From: an uncultured Lachnospiraceae bacterium
GTDB taxonomy: Bacteria > Bacillota > Clostridia > Lachnospirales > Lachnospiraceae
Direction of reading: 5' to 3'
Length of the DNA: 64,000 nt
Assembly: GCA_910586125.1 (NCBI GenBank)
Contig: CAJUHP010000015.1
Coordinates: forward strand, 1-64,000
This document shows positions 34,922 through 44,170 of this stretch, piece by piece. The number at the start of each line of letters is the position of its first letter. The first letter of the stretch is position 1. Below the pieces are notes generated by a model. It had not been told where the DNA came from and did not search any database. It saw only the letters and a program-made list of their open reading frames with translations. A program made the translations under genes and the position numbers.

Positions 34922-35365
34922 TCAGTTTTCATTCCATTGACCGCGCTTTTTGATCTCCTGATACTCGTTGTACGCTTTTTCCAGGATTTGTTTCTCATTG
35001 GCAAACTTTAAGAGATGGTATGCCTCATGAAACTTGTAATAGCCGGAGTCCGTAAAATACTCTTCTCTCTGCGGTTTGCTGTAATAGCTGCCTCCCTGCA
35101 TCAGATACCAGTGAACGTCTTTCTCCACAGTGTCTCTCGGCACATTGAAGGTATATTGGCTCTTGCCGATATATTTGATAATTTTTGCCTCGATACCGGC
35201 CTCCTCCTTCACCTCTCTGAGCGCTGTATCCTGATAATCCTCGCCGGCTTCCACCGTACCTTTTGGAAGCACCCAGCCCTCGTACTTGTTTTTATAATTT
35301 TTATACAAAAGCAGGATTTTTCCACGGAAAATCACCACACCACCGCAGCTCGTTGCTTCAATCAT
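34922..35365 (-). CDS. Nudix hydrolase
   Basis: This 147-residue protein has a Nudix box at about residues 37-59: GTVEAGEDYQ, then the REVKEEAG core. It hydrolyses a nucleoside diphosphate linked to another group; the substrate cannot be read from sequence. It resembles the diadenosine polyphosphate or MutT-like group. The start at 35365 follows CAGGAGG by 9 bp; a longer frame upstream has no site. It has its own promoter. Confidence 0.9.
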   Translation of the reverse strand: MIEATSCGGVVIFRGKILLLYKNYKNKYEGWVLPKGTVEAGEDYQDTALREVKEEAGIEAKIIKYIGKSQYTFNVPRDTVEKDVHWYLMQGGSYYSKPQREEYFTDSGYYKFHEAYHLLKFANEKQILEKAYNEYQEIKKRGQWNEN

Positions 35366-35443
35366 CTGCAATTCCTCCTGATTCCGGTGTGTTTTCAACC
35401 GCCGTCATCCTCGCCGGCAGTCCTTTTGTGAATCTTGTACAAC

Positions 35444-35472
35444 AGTATAGCGCGTTTCGGGCCGTAAGGCAA
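35444..35472 (-). promoter_or_regulatory. Promoter of the Nudix-M32-miaA group
   Basis: TTGCCT (35467-35472) and TATACT (35444-35449) are 17 bp apart, placed just after the stop of the PBP gene. Confidence 0.75.
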
Positions 35473-35476
35473 GGGG

Positions 35477-37018
35477 CTAATCCGCGAAATATTCCTCAAA
35501 AATTGCTGCCGCCACCGGCGCCGCCTGCGCGCTTCCGGTGCCGCCTCCCTCTAAAATCACGCTGACCGCGATGCAGTTCTCGCCCTCCCCGGCAAAACCG
35601 GTGAACCAGGCATGCGTCAGATCCGATCCCGTGATATACTCCGCTGTCCCCGTCTTGCCGCTGGCCTCGTACTGATCGCTTCTCAGAGAGCGGGCGGCTC
35701 CGTCCCGAACGACGGCGCGCATCATCTGCCGTATGACCTCTGACTCTTCCCGGCTCATTACCGTCCCGTATGTCACCGGCTCAAAGCTCTCCACAATATT
35801 TCCCTCCGACAGCACCGACTCTAAAATATACGGCTGCATCATCACGCCGTCGTTGGCGACCGCCGCCGTAATCATGGCGCTGAGCAGCGGGGTGATCTGC
35901 GTCTTTCCCTGGCCGATGGCAGTCCGTGCAATATTCCAGGCACTGGCGCCTTCCTCCAGAGGAAAACGGGAGGCATTGCTGGCCAGACTGAGAGGCAGCT
36001 TCTGATTAAACAGCAGACTGTCACAGGTTTCTTTGAATTTTTCCTGGTCAAGCATTTGACCGATGGCGCCAAAGGCGCCGTTGCACGATTCCACAAGCGC
36101 TTCTTCCAGGGTCAGATGTCCGTGCGGCGTGCTGTCATAACAGCGGATTGTATAGTCCTCCTCCTCGTTGACGCCCCGGCAGTCGTAGGTAAAATCCTGC
36201 CAGGTATTCGGGTATTCCCGGATAAACTCCAAAAGCGTGACAATCTTAAACGTGGAACCGGGCGGATACAGCCCCTGTGCGGCGCGGTTTAACAGATTGG
36301 CTTCCTGATTGGTTTCTGCCGTCAGTTTCTCCCATTCTTCGGCAATCTGATTGGGATCATATGCCGGATTGGATACCATAGCCAAAATTCGGCCTGTACA
36401 AGCCTCCAATACCACGACCGCGCCCTTCCGGCCGTCCATTGCGTCCCAGGCCGCAAGCTGCAGATCCAGATCAATTGTTGTCTTTACATCGTCCCCGATG
36501 TTTTTGTCTCCGAAAATGTCGTTGACAAACTTAACCCAGGAGCTCTGATGGGAGCTGAGCAGGTAGAAATTGGCCAGCGATTCTATCCCCGTCTTTCCCC
36601 GATCCATGTATCCGGTCAGATGAGCCAGCTTTTCCCCGTAAGGATAGTAGCGCCGTTCCGTGCCGTCGGTCTCCGTTATGGTTTCCGCCAGCACCGTGCC
36701 GTCCTCACTCAGGATACGCCCCCGAATCGTGTGCTTGATCCGCGTTTCCACTCGTTTGTTGTAGGCATTGTTGACTACCGTCTCACACTCTCTCACCTGA
36801 AACCAGGCAAAATATCCGATGAACGCGGCGAAGACAAACAAAAACAGATAGGCGAACGTCAGGATTTCCCGGTTAATCTTCTGCCCTTGCGTCTGCTTTT
36901 TTCTGCCCTTGTTTCGGGCTTCTGGCATCCGGCCGGCGCTCGGCCGGCTGTCTGTTTCCTGGCCTGCCGTCTCTCTGGGTTTCTGATTTTCTGTTTTCGG
37001 ATTTTTTAATCTTTTCAA
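35477..37018 (-). CDS. Class B penicillin-binding protein paired with FtsW
   Basis: This 513-residue D,D-transpeptidase has a Lys/Arg-rich N-tail, a membrane helix at about 52-73, and the catalytic motifs STFK (255-258), SCN (311-313) and KTG (455-457). It resembles the short PbpA type paired with FtsW/RodA. The likely start is a TTG at 37018, 9 bp after GAGG, which makes its first 48 codons overlap the ftsW end in another frame. An ATG at 36928 is an alternative without a clear site and still overlaps. It probably crosslinks peptidoglycan at division or sporulation. Confidence 0.9.
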   Translation of the reverse strand: MKRLKNPKTENQKPRETAGQETDSRPSAGRMPEARNKGRKKQTQGQKINREILTFAYLFLFVFAAFIGYFAWFQVRECETVVNNAYNKRVETRIKHTIRGRILSEDGTVLAETITETDGTERRYYPYGEKLAHLTGYMDRGKTGIESLANFYLLSSHQSSWVKFVNDIFGDKNIGDDVKTTIDLDLQLAAWDAMDGRKGAVVVLEACTGRILAMVSNPAYDPNQIAEEWEKLTAETNQEANLLNRAAQGLYPPGSTFKIVTLLEFIREYPNTWQDFTYDCRGVNEEEDYTIRCYDSTPHGHLTLEEALVESCNGAFGAIGQMLDQEKFKETCDSLLFNQKLPLSLASNASRFPLEEGASAWNIARTAIGQGKTQITPLLSAMITAAVANDGVMMQPYILESVLSEGNIVESFEPVTYGTVMSREESEVIRQMMRAVVRDGAARSLRSDQYEASGKTGTAEYITGSDLTHAWFTGFAGEGENCIAVSVILEGGGTGSAQAAPVAAAIFEEYFAD

Positions 37019-38327
37019 CTTTCTTTTCCTCGTTTTGTTTCATCAGGATAAAGCCCTGAACCACATTAAAAAGCAGGAAGGTGCTGAGAACCGAACTGCC
37101 GCCGTAACTGATCAGCGGCAGCGTCACGCCGGTCATGGGAATAAACTTTGTCACGCCGCCGATATTTAGCAGAAGCTGCACTCCCACCACGCAGGCCAGA
37201 CCAAAACACACAATCTTGTGAAACGTCTCCGTCATGGACGTGGCTGTCCACAGAAACTGGAGCAGACAGCTCATATAAATCAATAACAGACCGATGGCAA
37301 ACAGGCCCCCCAGCTCTTCACAAACCGCCGCAAAGATAAAATCTTTCAGCACAATCGGTATCGAGCCGGGAATTCCCTCGTAAAGTCCCACGCCGAACCA
37401 GCCGCCTGCTCCGATGGCAAAAAGAGACTGCGCAATCTGCCAGCCGCTGTCCGTGATATCGCTCCACGGATCCCTCCATGTCGCAACCCGAACCCGCACA
37501 TGAGAAAAAAGCTGATAGGCCAGCGTGCAGGCCACGGCTCCGGATCCCATTCCCGCTGCAAAATACCAGCCGTTTCGAGTCGCCGCAAAAAGCATAAAGA
37601 TGTAGGACAAGAATAGAATCAGCGCGCCGCCCAGATCTTTGCATCCGACCAGCACCACCACATGCATCGCAGCCACCGCCGTCGTGACGGCGACCTGTTT
37701 GAAGCTGGTACTTTTCTGCAGGCTGGCTGCCACATAGAACACAAAGGACAGCTTGACCAGCTCTGTCAACTGCATGGAGATATCACCGATCGTAACGGAG
37801 AGCTTGGCTCCGTATTCCGTCTGCGCCGTCAGGAATGTAATTCCCAGCGCCACAATTCCAAACAGTCCAAAAATCCAGCGCAGCTTATAGATCCGAATCC
37901 AGTACTTCATCACCAGCGGCACGACCAGCGTGGCAATCGCTGACATACCGGCGATAAAGAACTGGTTCCAGGCTTTCGGCGCATCCAGCCTGGCCTGCAG
38001 AATCAGCCCGGTCAAGAGCAGCATACACAGATGATTCAAGAGCAGCCTTGAACAGTCCGGGTAGAAAACCCGAAACACAAGCTGATACACAGTCAGAAAC
38101 AAAACCTGCGAGGCATAAAACAAAAGCATCATCGAATCCCGTGTCTGCACATAAATCACCAGCCACGCCAACGCGTGAAACAGATAGATCAGGGCCAATT
38201 GCCACAGAGCCACGGCGTTTTGCCGGCGTTTCTTTTTCTGCCCGGCAAAAAGGAAACTGGCATGGACATACAAAAGAATCAGAAGCAAAAACAGATATTT
38301 GGATATGGATACAATAAAATGAGACAA
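36873..38327 (-). CDS. SEDS-family glycosyltransferase (FtsW/RodA/SpoVE)
   Basis: This 484-residue membrane protein has about ten helices and the SEDS motifs MQLTELVKLSFVFYVA near residue 190, GCKDLGGALILFLS near 230, and the C-terminal MTGVTLPLISYGGSSVLS. A Lys/Arg-rich tail of about 50 residues follows the last helix. It polymerises lipid II and pairs with the PBP encoded next. The start is TTG at 38327, preceded by AGGTGA. Its last 146 bp overlap the start of the PBP gene. FtsW and SpoVE cannot be separated here; the position near zapA favours division. Confidence 0.88.
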   Translation of the reverse strand: MSHFIVSISKYLFLLLILLYVHASFLFAGQKKKRRQNAVALWQLALIYLFHALAWLVIYVQTRDSMMLLFYASQVLFLTVYQLVFRVFYPDCSRLLLNHLCMLLLTGLILQARLDAPKAWNQFFIAGMSAIATLVVPLVMKYWIRIYKLRWIFGLFGIVALGITFLTAQTEYGAKLSVTIGDISMQLTELVKLSFVFYVAASLQKSTSFKQVAVTTAVAAMHVVVLVGCKDLGGALILFLSYIFMLFAATRNGWYFAAGMGSGAVACTLAYQLFSHVRVRVATWRDPWSDITDSGWQIAQSLFAIGAGGWFGVGLYEGIPGSIPIVLKDFIFAAVCEELGGLFAIGLLLIYMSCLLQFLWTATSMTETFHKIVCFGLACVVGVQLLLNIGGVTKFIPMTGVTLPLISYGGSSVLSTFLLFNVVQGFILMKQNEEKKVEKIKKSENRKSETQRDGRPGNRQPAERRPDARSPKQGQKKADARAED

Positions 38328-38335
38328 ATTTTCAC

Positions 38336-40591
38336 CTACTCTACTCCGCGCCGGAAATGGCCTCTGGTATAGCTCTTCAGCAGATTTCCCGCCGCTTCCC
38401 CCTTCAGACAGCCCTCTAAGATCCGGCGCGTTTCCTTTTCATTTTCTATGGTAAACTGAATGCGCAGCGCCTTTAAATTCAGCGTTCTCCATTCTTCGGC
38501 GCAGTCGAGCAGATACAGCGGTTCACTGTTGTAAATCATATTCAGGCAGAAACGGCAGGCATTTCGCACCGCAAACCGCTTCTGGCGGCGATCCTTCATC
38601 CACAGAAGTTCCGGCCGGCCGCTACAGCCTGCGACCGTTCGTCTGACACATTGGGCGGAAACCATAACAGGAAGATATCCGTAGACGATCAGCTCGCAGG
38701 GAAGCGGCGAATCTTTTGTCCGTCCCTTAAGTTCCCGGCTGTTTAACTCGATCGGCAATGTCGCACCGGCCACGCCTCTCTCTGCCAGCAAGGCCGCGGC
38801 CGGCCGGTTGTATGTGTAGAGCGACGCATCCGCCCACAGATCCACAGCCGGCAGTTTTCCCGAAAGCCACGCCGCCTGATCCCAGGTATGCACAAGCCAG
38901 CCGTCTGCGTCGGCCTGCGCATATATTTTTCCCCTTTCTTCCAGACGCCGTTTTGCCGCCGGCCTTACAATCATCGGCAGATTCAGATACAGAGAGCGGC
39001 CCTGCGGCCCGCCTTCCTGTTTCCAGCCTGCCAGCAGGCAAAGCGCCGCCGCCTCCTCCTCCTCTGTCATCGTGGCCAAATTCAGATAGATACGGCGGAT
39101 AGAAGGGTAGGAAAGAGCTATTTTCAACTGCGGCAGGGTGTCTACTGACACGTTGATTTCTGGAGGTTCAGCGGCGTCCTTCTGACTTATCCCAAGACCG
39201 GCTGCTTTTCCCTCGATTCTGCCTGTGTTTTGTCCCTGCCGCAAATCCTCCTTGCGGCGGTACTGCCCCAGGAGCGCCTGCACAAAGCTCTCCGCCGCCC
39301 TGCGGCGCAGCCCGTTGAGCTGTCCTACCGGAAGAAACCCTCTGCCGTCCGTCTCAATCTCCAGGCTTTCCCACTCAAACGGCGTGTCGCCCAGACGAAA
39401 AAATCGCTGCCGCAGCATCTCTTCCTCAAGCGGCTGATTTTTGGCCTCCTGCACGATCCCGGCGGTCTCTGTCACGGTCACAGGATCCTTTCGAGACACG
39501 TCTTCCTGCAAAATTTGTTCTATTGTTATTGTAGCAGGCTCGCCGGTAAAAAATCTTAATTTTCCTTTGATTTTTTCTTTCGATCCCTTTTGCAAAAACG
39601 AAGCTTCTTTTTCCCGCAGAAAAGGTTCCTCCACCGCTCGAAAATCCGGTTTATTTTCCAGGGAAATCATCTTATCCCGAAGCCCCTTGCTGGCGTATTC
39701 CGTATAACCGCCCCGGTCAAACAGCTCCCGCAGAAATCTTCGATCCTCCGGATCGACTAAATAGGACCCGCCGGATAATGCCAAATCCAAATATTTGCGG
39801 TAGACAGCCGTCACGCCGCCGGTATAGCGGGGGCTTTTCATACGCCCCTCTATTTTCAAAGAACAGGCGCCCGCCTCGATTAACTGCGGCAGACAGGACA
39901 GCGTGTCCATATCTTTCAGGTTCATCACATGGCTGCGGCCGGCCGCGGTCAGATTCTGACCGCTTTGCTGCACGTCATAGGGAAGACGGCAGGGCTGGGC
40001 GCAGCGGCCCCGATTGCCGCTGCGGCCTCCAATCAGGCTGCTGAGCAGACATTGACCCGAATAACAGTAGCAGATCGCTCCGTGGACAAACACCTCCACC
40101 TCCACCCCGGTCTGCGCCAAACTTTTGATCTCCGGGATCGTGATTTCTCTGGCTGTCACGACGCGGGTCACACCCAACTGCGCAAGAGTCCGCACGCCGT
40201 CCGCATCCAGCACGGTCATCTGCGTGCTCGCATGAACGGGCAGATCGGGAAAATCTCTCCGAATCTGGCTTAATACTCCCAAATCCTGCACCAAAACCGC
40301 ATCCAGTCCAGCCTTATAAAAAGGAAGCAAATACGCGCGCAATCCGGCCAGCTCATCCTCCTTGAGAAGCGTATTCACGGTCAGGTACAGTTTTTTCCCC
40401 CGTACATGCACGTAATCCAGCGCCTCCAAAAGCCCCCCGCAATCCGGATTCTGCGCAAAAGCTCTGGCTCCAAAGCGGGGGCCTCCCATATAGACCGCAT
40501 CCGCCCCAAAACGCAAGGCTTCCTTCAGCGATTCCATAGAGCCGGCCGGCGCCAGCAATTCCACTCTCTTTTTGCTTCTGTCTCTTTGCAC
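38336..40591 (-). CDS. U32 family peptidase (DUF3656-containing)
   Basis: This 751-residue protein has the U32 core in its first half: ELLAPAGSMESLKEALRFGADAVY, HASTQMTVLD near residue 122, and the Cys cluster in GAICYCYSGQCLLSS and GNRGRCAQPCRLPY near 170-205. The C-terminal part carries DUF3656-like sequence with more cysteines (CRFCLNMIYNSEPLYLLDC). U32 members such as RlhA hydroxylate 23S rRNA using an iron-sulfur cluster, so an RNA-modifying role is as likely as proteolysis. It begins at GTG after CGGGAG. Confidence 0.88.
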   Translation of the reverse strand: MQRDRSKKRVELLAPAGSMESLKEALRFGADAVYMGGPRFGARAFAQNPDCGGLLEALDYVHVRGKKLYLTVNTLLKEDELAGLRAYLLPFYKAGLDAVLVQDLGVLSQIRRDFPDLPVHASTQMTVLDADGVRTLAQLGVTRVVTAREITIPEIKSLAQTGVEVEVFVHGAICYCYSGQCLLSSLIGGRSGNRGRCAQPCRLPYDVQQSGQNLTAAGRSHVMNLKDMDTLSCLPQLIEAGACSLKIEGRMKSPRYTGGVTAVYRKYLDLALSGGSYLVDPEDRRFLRELFDRGGYTEYASKGLRDKMISLENKPDFRAVEEPFLREKEASFLQKGSKEKIKGKLRFFTGEPATITIEQILQEDVSRKDPVTVTETAGIVQEAKNQPLEEEMLRQRFFRLGDTPFEWESLEIETDGRGFLPVGQLNGLRRRAAESFVQALLGQYRRKEDLRQGQNTGRIEGKAAGLGISQKDAAEPPEINVSVDTLPQLKIALSYPSIRRIYLNLATMTEEEEAAALCLLAGWKQEGGPQGRSLYLNLPMIVRPAAKRRLEERGKIYAQADADGWLVHTWDQAAWLSGKLPAVDLWADASLYTYNRPAAALLAERGVAGATLPIELNSRELKGRTKDSPLPCELIVYGYLPVMVSAQCVRRTVAGCSGRPELLWMKDRRQKRFAVRNACRFCLNMIYNSEPLYLLDCAEEWRTLNLKALRIQFTIENEKETRRILEGCLKGEAAGNLLKSYTRGHFRRGVE

Positions 40592-40633
40592 CTTGTTCTC
40601 CCGTTTTTCTCTATATTGGTTGCCTCGGCCGGA

Positions 40634-40726
40634 TAAAAAAGAAAAGAGCTGCCCCTATTGCATCCGCGGGACGCCCTCCCTTTTATCCTTCCAGTGTTTT
40701 GCCATCCGGCAGAACTCTTTTCTGCC
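40634..40726 (-). terminator. Attenuator-like alternative hairpins between zapA and U32
   Basis: On the minus strand AAAAGAGTTCTGCC (40708-40721) can pair with GGGGCAGCTCTTTT (40642-40655), followed by CTTTTTT. A smaller stem GGCAG/CTGCC (40708-40726) uses part of the same left arm and would exclude the first. Confidence 0.5.
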
Positions 40727-40743
40727 ATCAGAACATACAGACT

Positions 40744-41406
40744 CTACCTTCGTTTTCCGCGCTCCTCCATCCCGCTCATCTGCCTGCGGACCTTCTCCAG
40801 TTCTTCTCTGAGCGCCCTCTTCTCCTGTTCGGCTGTCTCCAGTTTCTTTCTCGTCTCTTCCCGTTCTCTGCGGACCTCTTCCAGACTCTTTGCCGCTTCC
40901 TCTTTCTCTTTTGCCGCATCCTCCAGGTCGTCCTTTGCGATCGCCAGCTCCAGCTCGGTCACTTCCTGCTTCTCTTTCAAACCTGCCAGCTCTTTTTTGA
41001 CTGCTGTCAGTTCTTTCTTGACCGCCTTTCGCTCTTCCTCGCTCTTTGCCAGCTCTCTCTGCGTCTCTTCCAGCTTTTCTGTCTGTGCATCCAGCTTCAT
41101 CTGCACGGCCACCAGATCATGCTTTACATGATAGGTTTCCTTCTCCTGGGAGGCCACCTTTTTCTCTGCCGAGGCTACCTGCCGGCGCATCTTAAAGACA
41201 TCGTCCGCCAGGTTCATCTCCAGCAGTACATTCTGATAGTCGGACGACAGGCGCAGAAATCCCTGCTGCCCGCGCAGCTCACTGACCTTGGTATTCACAT
41301 AGGCCGCTACCTTCTGCAGATATTCCTCTTCCTCAAAACCGCCCAGCGTGTACACTTTACCGGCGATATAGACATCTGTATAGTTTTTCTTCTCCATGCC
41401 TGCCAT
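40744..41406 (-). CDS. zapA: Cell division protein ZapA with long coiled coil
   Basis: This roughly 220-residue protein starts with a ZapA domain (NYTDVYIAGKVYTLGGFEEEEYLQKVAAYVN), which bundles FtsZ filaments. From about residue 90 to the end it is a continuous Glu/Lys/Arg-rich coiled coil, longer than the usual 85-120-residue ZapA. The start is uncertain: ATG at 41406 or 41397; AAGGAGG lies further upstream than usual. The longest open frame begins inside the -10 promoter element and is rejected. It follows ruvB. Confidence 0.88.
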   Translation of the reverse strand: MAGMEKKNYTDVYIAGKVYTLGGFEEEEYLQKVAAYVNTKVSELRGQQGFLRLSSDYQNVLLEMNLADDVFKMRRQVASAEKKVASQEKETYHVKHDLVAVQMKLDAQTEKLEETQRELAKSEEERKAVKKELTAVKKELAGLKEKQEVTELELAIAKDDLEDAAKEKEEAAKSLEEVRREREETRKKLETAEQEKRALREELEKVRRQMSGMEERGKRR

Positions 41407-41454
41407 TCTGACATATCCCAAACCGGAATCTGCCGCCTCCTTAATTCTTGTTAT

Positions 41455-41483
41455 ATTATAGCGCATTTTGGCAGGAAATACAA
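41455..41483 (-). promoter_or_regulatory. zapA promoter
   Basis: TTGTAT (41478-41483) and a perfect TATAAT (41455-41460) are 17 bp apart, just after the ruvB stop. Confidence 0.78.
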
Positions 41484-41488
41484 GTTAG

Positions 41489-42478
41489 TTACTTCAGGCC
41501 CAGATGACGGTATGCCGCGTCCGTCACCACGCGGCCTCTGGGTGTCCGGTTAATCAACCCGCTTTTAATCAAATACGGCTCGTATACATCCTCCAGAGTT
41601 CCCACATCCTCTCCAAGAGCCGCCGCCAGCGTTTCCAGCCCGACCGGACCGCCTCCGAATTTTTCGATCATCAGATTTAAGATATTCCGGTCCATCTGAT
41701 CGAGCCCCAGACGGTCCACCTCCAGCAAGTCCAAAGCTTCATGAGCCACCGCCGCCGTGACGGTGCCGCCATGCCGCACCTGCGCATAGTCCCGCACCCG
41801 TTTGAGAAAACGGTTTGCCAGGCGGGGGGTTCCCCTGGAACGGGACGCAATCTCCGCCGCGCCGGCCGTATCGATTTCCACCTCCAGCACCCCAGCCGAG
41901 CGCTGTACAATGGTCTGAAGCTCTTTCGGCGTATAGTACTCCAGACGGTAGATAACACCGAACCGATCCCGCAGCGGTGCGGTCAGAAGTCCGGCTCTGG
42001 TTGTGGCTCCCACCAATGTAAATTTCGGCAGATCCAGGCGGATAGAACGAGCCGTAGGTCCCTTCCCGATTAAAATGTCAATGGCGAAGTCTTCCATGGC
42101 CGGATACAGCACCTCTTCCACCTGCCGGTTCAGGCGGTGGATCTCGTCCACAAACAGCACGTCGCCCTCTTTCAGATTGTTCAGAATCGCCGCCATGTCG
42201 CCGGGTTTTTCAATCGCTGGTCCGGATGTGATCTTCATGCTGACCCCCATCTCCGCGGCAATAATACCCGAAAGAGTCGTCTTGCCCAGACCCGGCGGCC
42301 CGTACAGCAGAACATGGTCGAGCGGTTCTCCCCGGTCTTTCGCCGCACGAATATAGATATCCAGCATACTTTTCAGTTTTTCCTGGCCGATATATTCTCT
42401 CAGAGCCTGAGGGCGCAAATTGCCTTCAATATGCACATCCTCTTCCATAAATTCTGTCGTAATCATCCGCTTTTCCAT
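41489..42478 (-). CDS. ruvB: Holliday junction branch migration helicase RuvB
   Basis: This 329-residue AAA+ motor drives branch migration of Holliday junctions with RuvA. It has [16 protein letters not shown] near residue 20, Walker [10 protein letters not shown] near 60, Walker B VDEIHRL near 110, and the winged-helix DNA-binding domain at the C-terminus ending in [13 protein letters not shown]. The gene follows ruvA by 23 bp. ruvC is not in the window. Confidence 0.97.
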   Translation of the reverse strand: MEKRMITTEFMEEDVHIEGNLRPQALREYIGQEKLKSMLDIYIRAAKDRGEPLDHVLLYGPPGLGKTTLSGIIAAEMGVSMKITSGPAIEKPGDMAAILNNLKEGDVLFVDEIHRLNRQVEEVLYPAMEDFAIDILIGKGPTARSIRLDLPKFTLVGATTRAGLLTAPLRDRFGVIYRLEYYTPKELQTIVQRSAGVLEVEIDTAGAAEIASRSRGTPRLANRFLKRVRDYAQVRHGGTVTAAVAHEALDLLEVDRLGLDQMDRNILNLMIEKFGGGPVGLETLAAALGEDVGTLEDVYEPYLIKSGLINRTPRGRVVTDAAYRHLGLK

Positions 42479-42501
42479 CTGTCTTCGCCCTTACCATCTA
42501 C

Positions 42502-43095
42502 TCAAATCTGCCTGAGTGCCGATTTAATGAGTTCTTCCACACTGCTGCCGGTAGCCGCACGAACCGCCCGCATGGCATCGCTGGCCGAATACCCAAGCGA
42601 CGCCAGCGCCTGCACCGCCTCGTCTCTGTATACCTCCTCGTTTTCGGAAGGCGCCTGTGCATTTTGTGATAATTTCAGTTGTATTGCTTCCGCTAAACTC
42701 AGTTTATCCTTCAGCTCCAGGATACATTTCTGAGCTGTCTTTTTTCCGATGCCGGGCGCCCGCGAGATCGCCGCCGCATCCTCTGCCAGAACGGCAAAGC
42801 GCAGCTCGTCCGGCGTCAGTACCGACAAAATCCCCAGAGCGGCCTTCGGCCCGATTCCGTTCACTCCGATCAGCATCCGAAACATGCGCACGTCGTCGCG
42901 CCGAAAAAAGCCGTACAAACTCATGGCATCTTCTTTCACCTGAAAATGCGTAAATAGCTTTACCGGAGAGCCAGTTTTGGGAAGCTCCCGAAACAGAGAC
43001 GCCGGCACCATAATATAGTATCCGACTCCCGAGGCTTCCACCACCACGCCATCCTCCAGGATCTCCGTCAGTTCGCCTTTGATATATGAAATCAT
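42502..43095 (-). CDS. ruvA: Holliday junction branch migration protein RuvA
   Basis: This 197-residue protein binds four-way junctions as a tetramer. It has the N-terminal OB fold (MISYIKGELTEILEDGVVVEASGVGYYI), two helix-hairpin-helix motifs (GVNGIGPKAALGIL and APGIGKKTAQKCILELKDK), and the small C-terminal RuvB-binding domain. The ATG at 43095 follows CAGGAGAG; an upstream frame extension covers the promoter. The length is normal. Confidence 0.97.
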   Translation of the reverse strand: MISYIKGELTEILEDGVVVEASGVGYYIMVPASLFRELPKTGSPVKLFTHFQVKEDAMSLYGFFRRDDVRMFRMLIGVNGIGPKAALGILSVLTPDELRFAVLAEDAAAISRAPGIGKKTAQKCILELKDKLSLAEAIQLKLSQNAQAPSENEEVYRDEAVQALASLGYSASDAMRAVRAATGSSVEELIKSALRQI

Positions 43096-43128
43096 TTTCC
43101 GCTCTCCTGCCCGTTTTTTTCTATCATG

Positions 43129-43157
43129 AGTATAGCACATTTTCCAGCCACTGGCAA
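43129..43157 (-). promoter_or_regulatory. ruvAB promoter
   Basis: TTGCCA (43152-43157) and TATACT (43129-43134) are 17 bp apart, about 34 bp before ruvA. I see no clear LexA-type palindrome overlapping it. Confidence 0.75.
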
Positions 43158-43184
43158 CCAGAATCGTACAAATGTTCGCAGGAT

Positions 43185-44135
43185 TTACTCCTCCGATTCG
43201 CTCTCTTCCTCATACAGAGAGGTAGACAGATAGCGGTCCCCGGTGTCAGGCAGAAGAACCACAATATTTTTATCCAGATAATCCGGATCGGCCGCCAGCG
43301 TCATGGCCGCCCACAGTGCAGCGCCCGAAGAGATTCCGGTCAAAATGCCCTCGGCGCAGGCCAGGCAGCGAGCCGCTTCATATGCCTCGTCCTCCGTCAC
43401 GGTCACAATCTCATCATACACCTGCGTATCCAGAAGCTCCGGAACAAAATTGGCGCCGATTCCCTGAAGGCCGTGCGCGCCGGTCTTTCCCTCCGACAAT
43501 AACGGCGAGGAGGCCGGTTCCACGGCAATCACCTTTATCTTTGGATTCTGACGTTTTAAGTACCGTCCAGTCCCTGTAATGGTACCGCCCGTTCCAATCC
43601 CGGCCACAAATACATCCACCTGGCCGTCTGTATCCTCCCAGATCTCCGGACCCGTAGAAATCTCGTGCGCTCTGGCATTGGCCGGATTGCCAAACTGATC
43701 CGGGATAAAGCTGTCCGGAATCTCTTCTGCCAGCTCTTTTGCCCTGTCAACCGCTCCCTGCATTCCCTTGGCGCCTTCTGTCAGAACCAGCTCTGCCCCA
43801 TATGCCGCCAGCAGTTTCCTGCGCTCCGCGCTCATGGTATCCGGCATGGTAAGAATCACCCGGTATCCTTTCGGCACGCCAAGAGCCGCCAGACCAATGC
43901 CCGTATTGCCGGAGGTCGGCTCGATTATCGTCCCTCCCGGCTTCAGCCTCCCGGAAGTTTCCGCTTCCCGGATCATGCGGAGAGCCGCCCGGTCTTTGAC
44001 GCTGCCCGCCGGATTCAGATATTCCAATTTTAACAGCAGCCGCCCGTAAAGCCCCTGTTCATGCCGCAGCCGAAACGCATCCAACAACGGCGTTTTTCCC
44101 ACCAGCTCCTCTATGCTTCGATATACCTTTGCCAT
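43185..44135 (-). CDS. cysK: Cysteine synthase (O-acetylserine sulfhydrylase)
   Basis: This 316-residue PLP enzyme makes cysteine from O-acetylserine and sulfide. The PLP lysine is in NPAGSVKDRAA near residue 47, the substrate loop is PTSGNTGIGLA near 73, and the phosphate-binding loop is GIGTGGTITGTGRYL near 180. The acidic C-terminal tail (EEESESEE) is unusual but harmless. AAAAGGAGG precedes the ATG. It follows the MATE gene by 35 bp on the same strand; no T-box or S-box leader is visible. Confidence 0.95.
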   Translation of the reverse strand: MAKVYRSIEELVGKTPLLDAFRLRHEQGLYGRLLLKLEYLNPAGSVKDRAALRMIREAETSGRLKPGGTIIEPTSGNTGIGLAALGVPKGYRVILTMPDTMSAERRKLLAAYGAELVLTEGAKGMQGAVDRAKELAEEIPDSFIPDQFGNPANARAHEISTGPEIWEDTDGQVDVFVAGIGTGGTITGTGRYLKRQNPKIKVIAVEPASSPLLSEGKTGAHGLQGIGANFVPELLDTQVYDEIVTVTEDEAYEAARCLACAEGILTGISSGAALWAAMTLAADPDYLDKNIVVLLPDTGDRYLSTSLYEEESESEE

Positions 44136-44170
44136 TTATTCTGCTCCTCCTTTTGATTTTTCTGTCTCCC

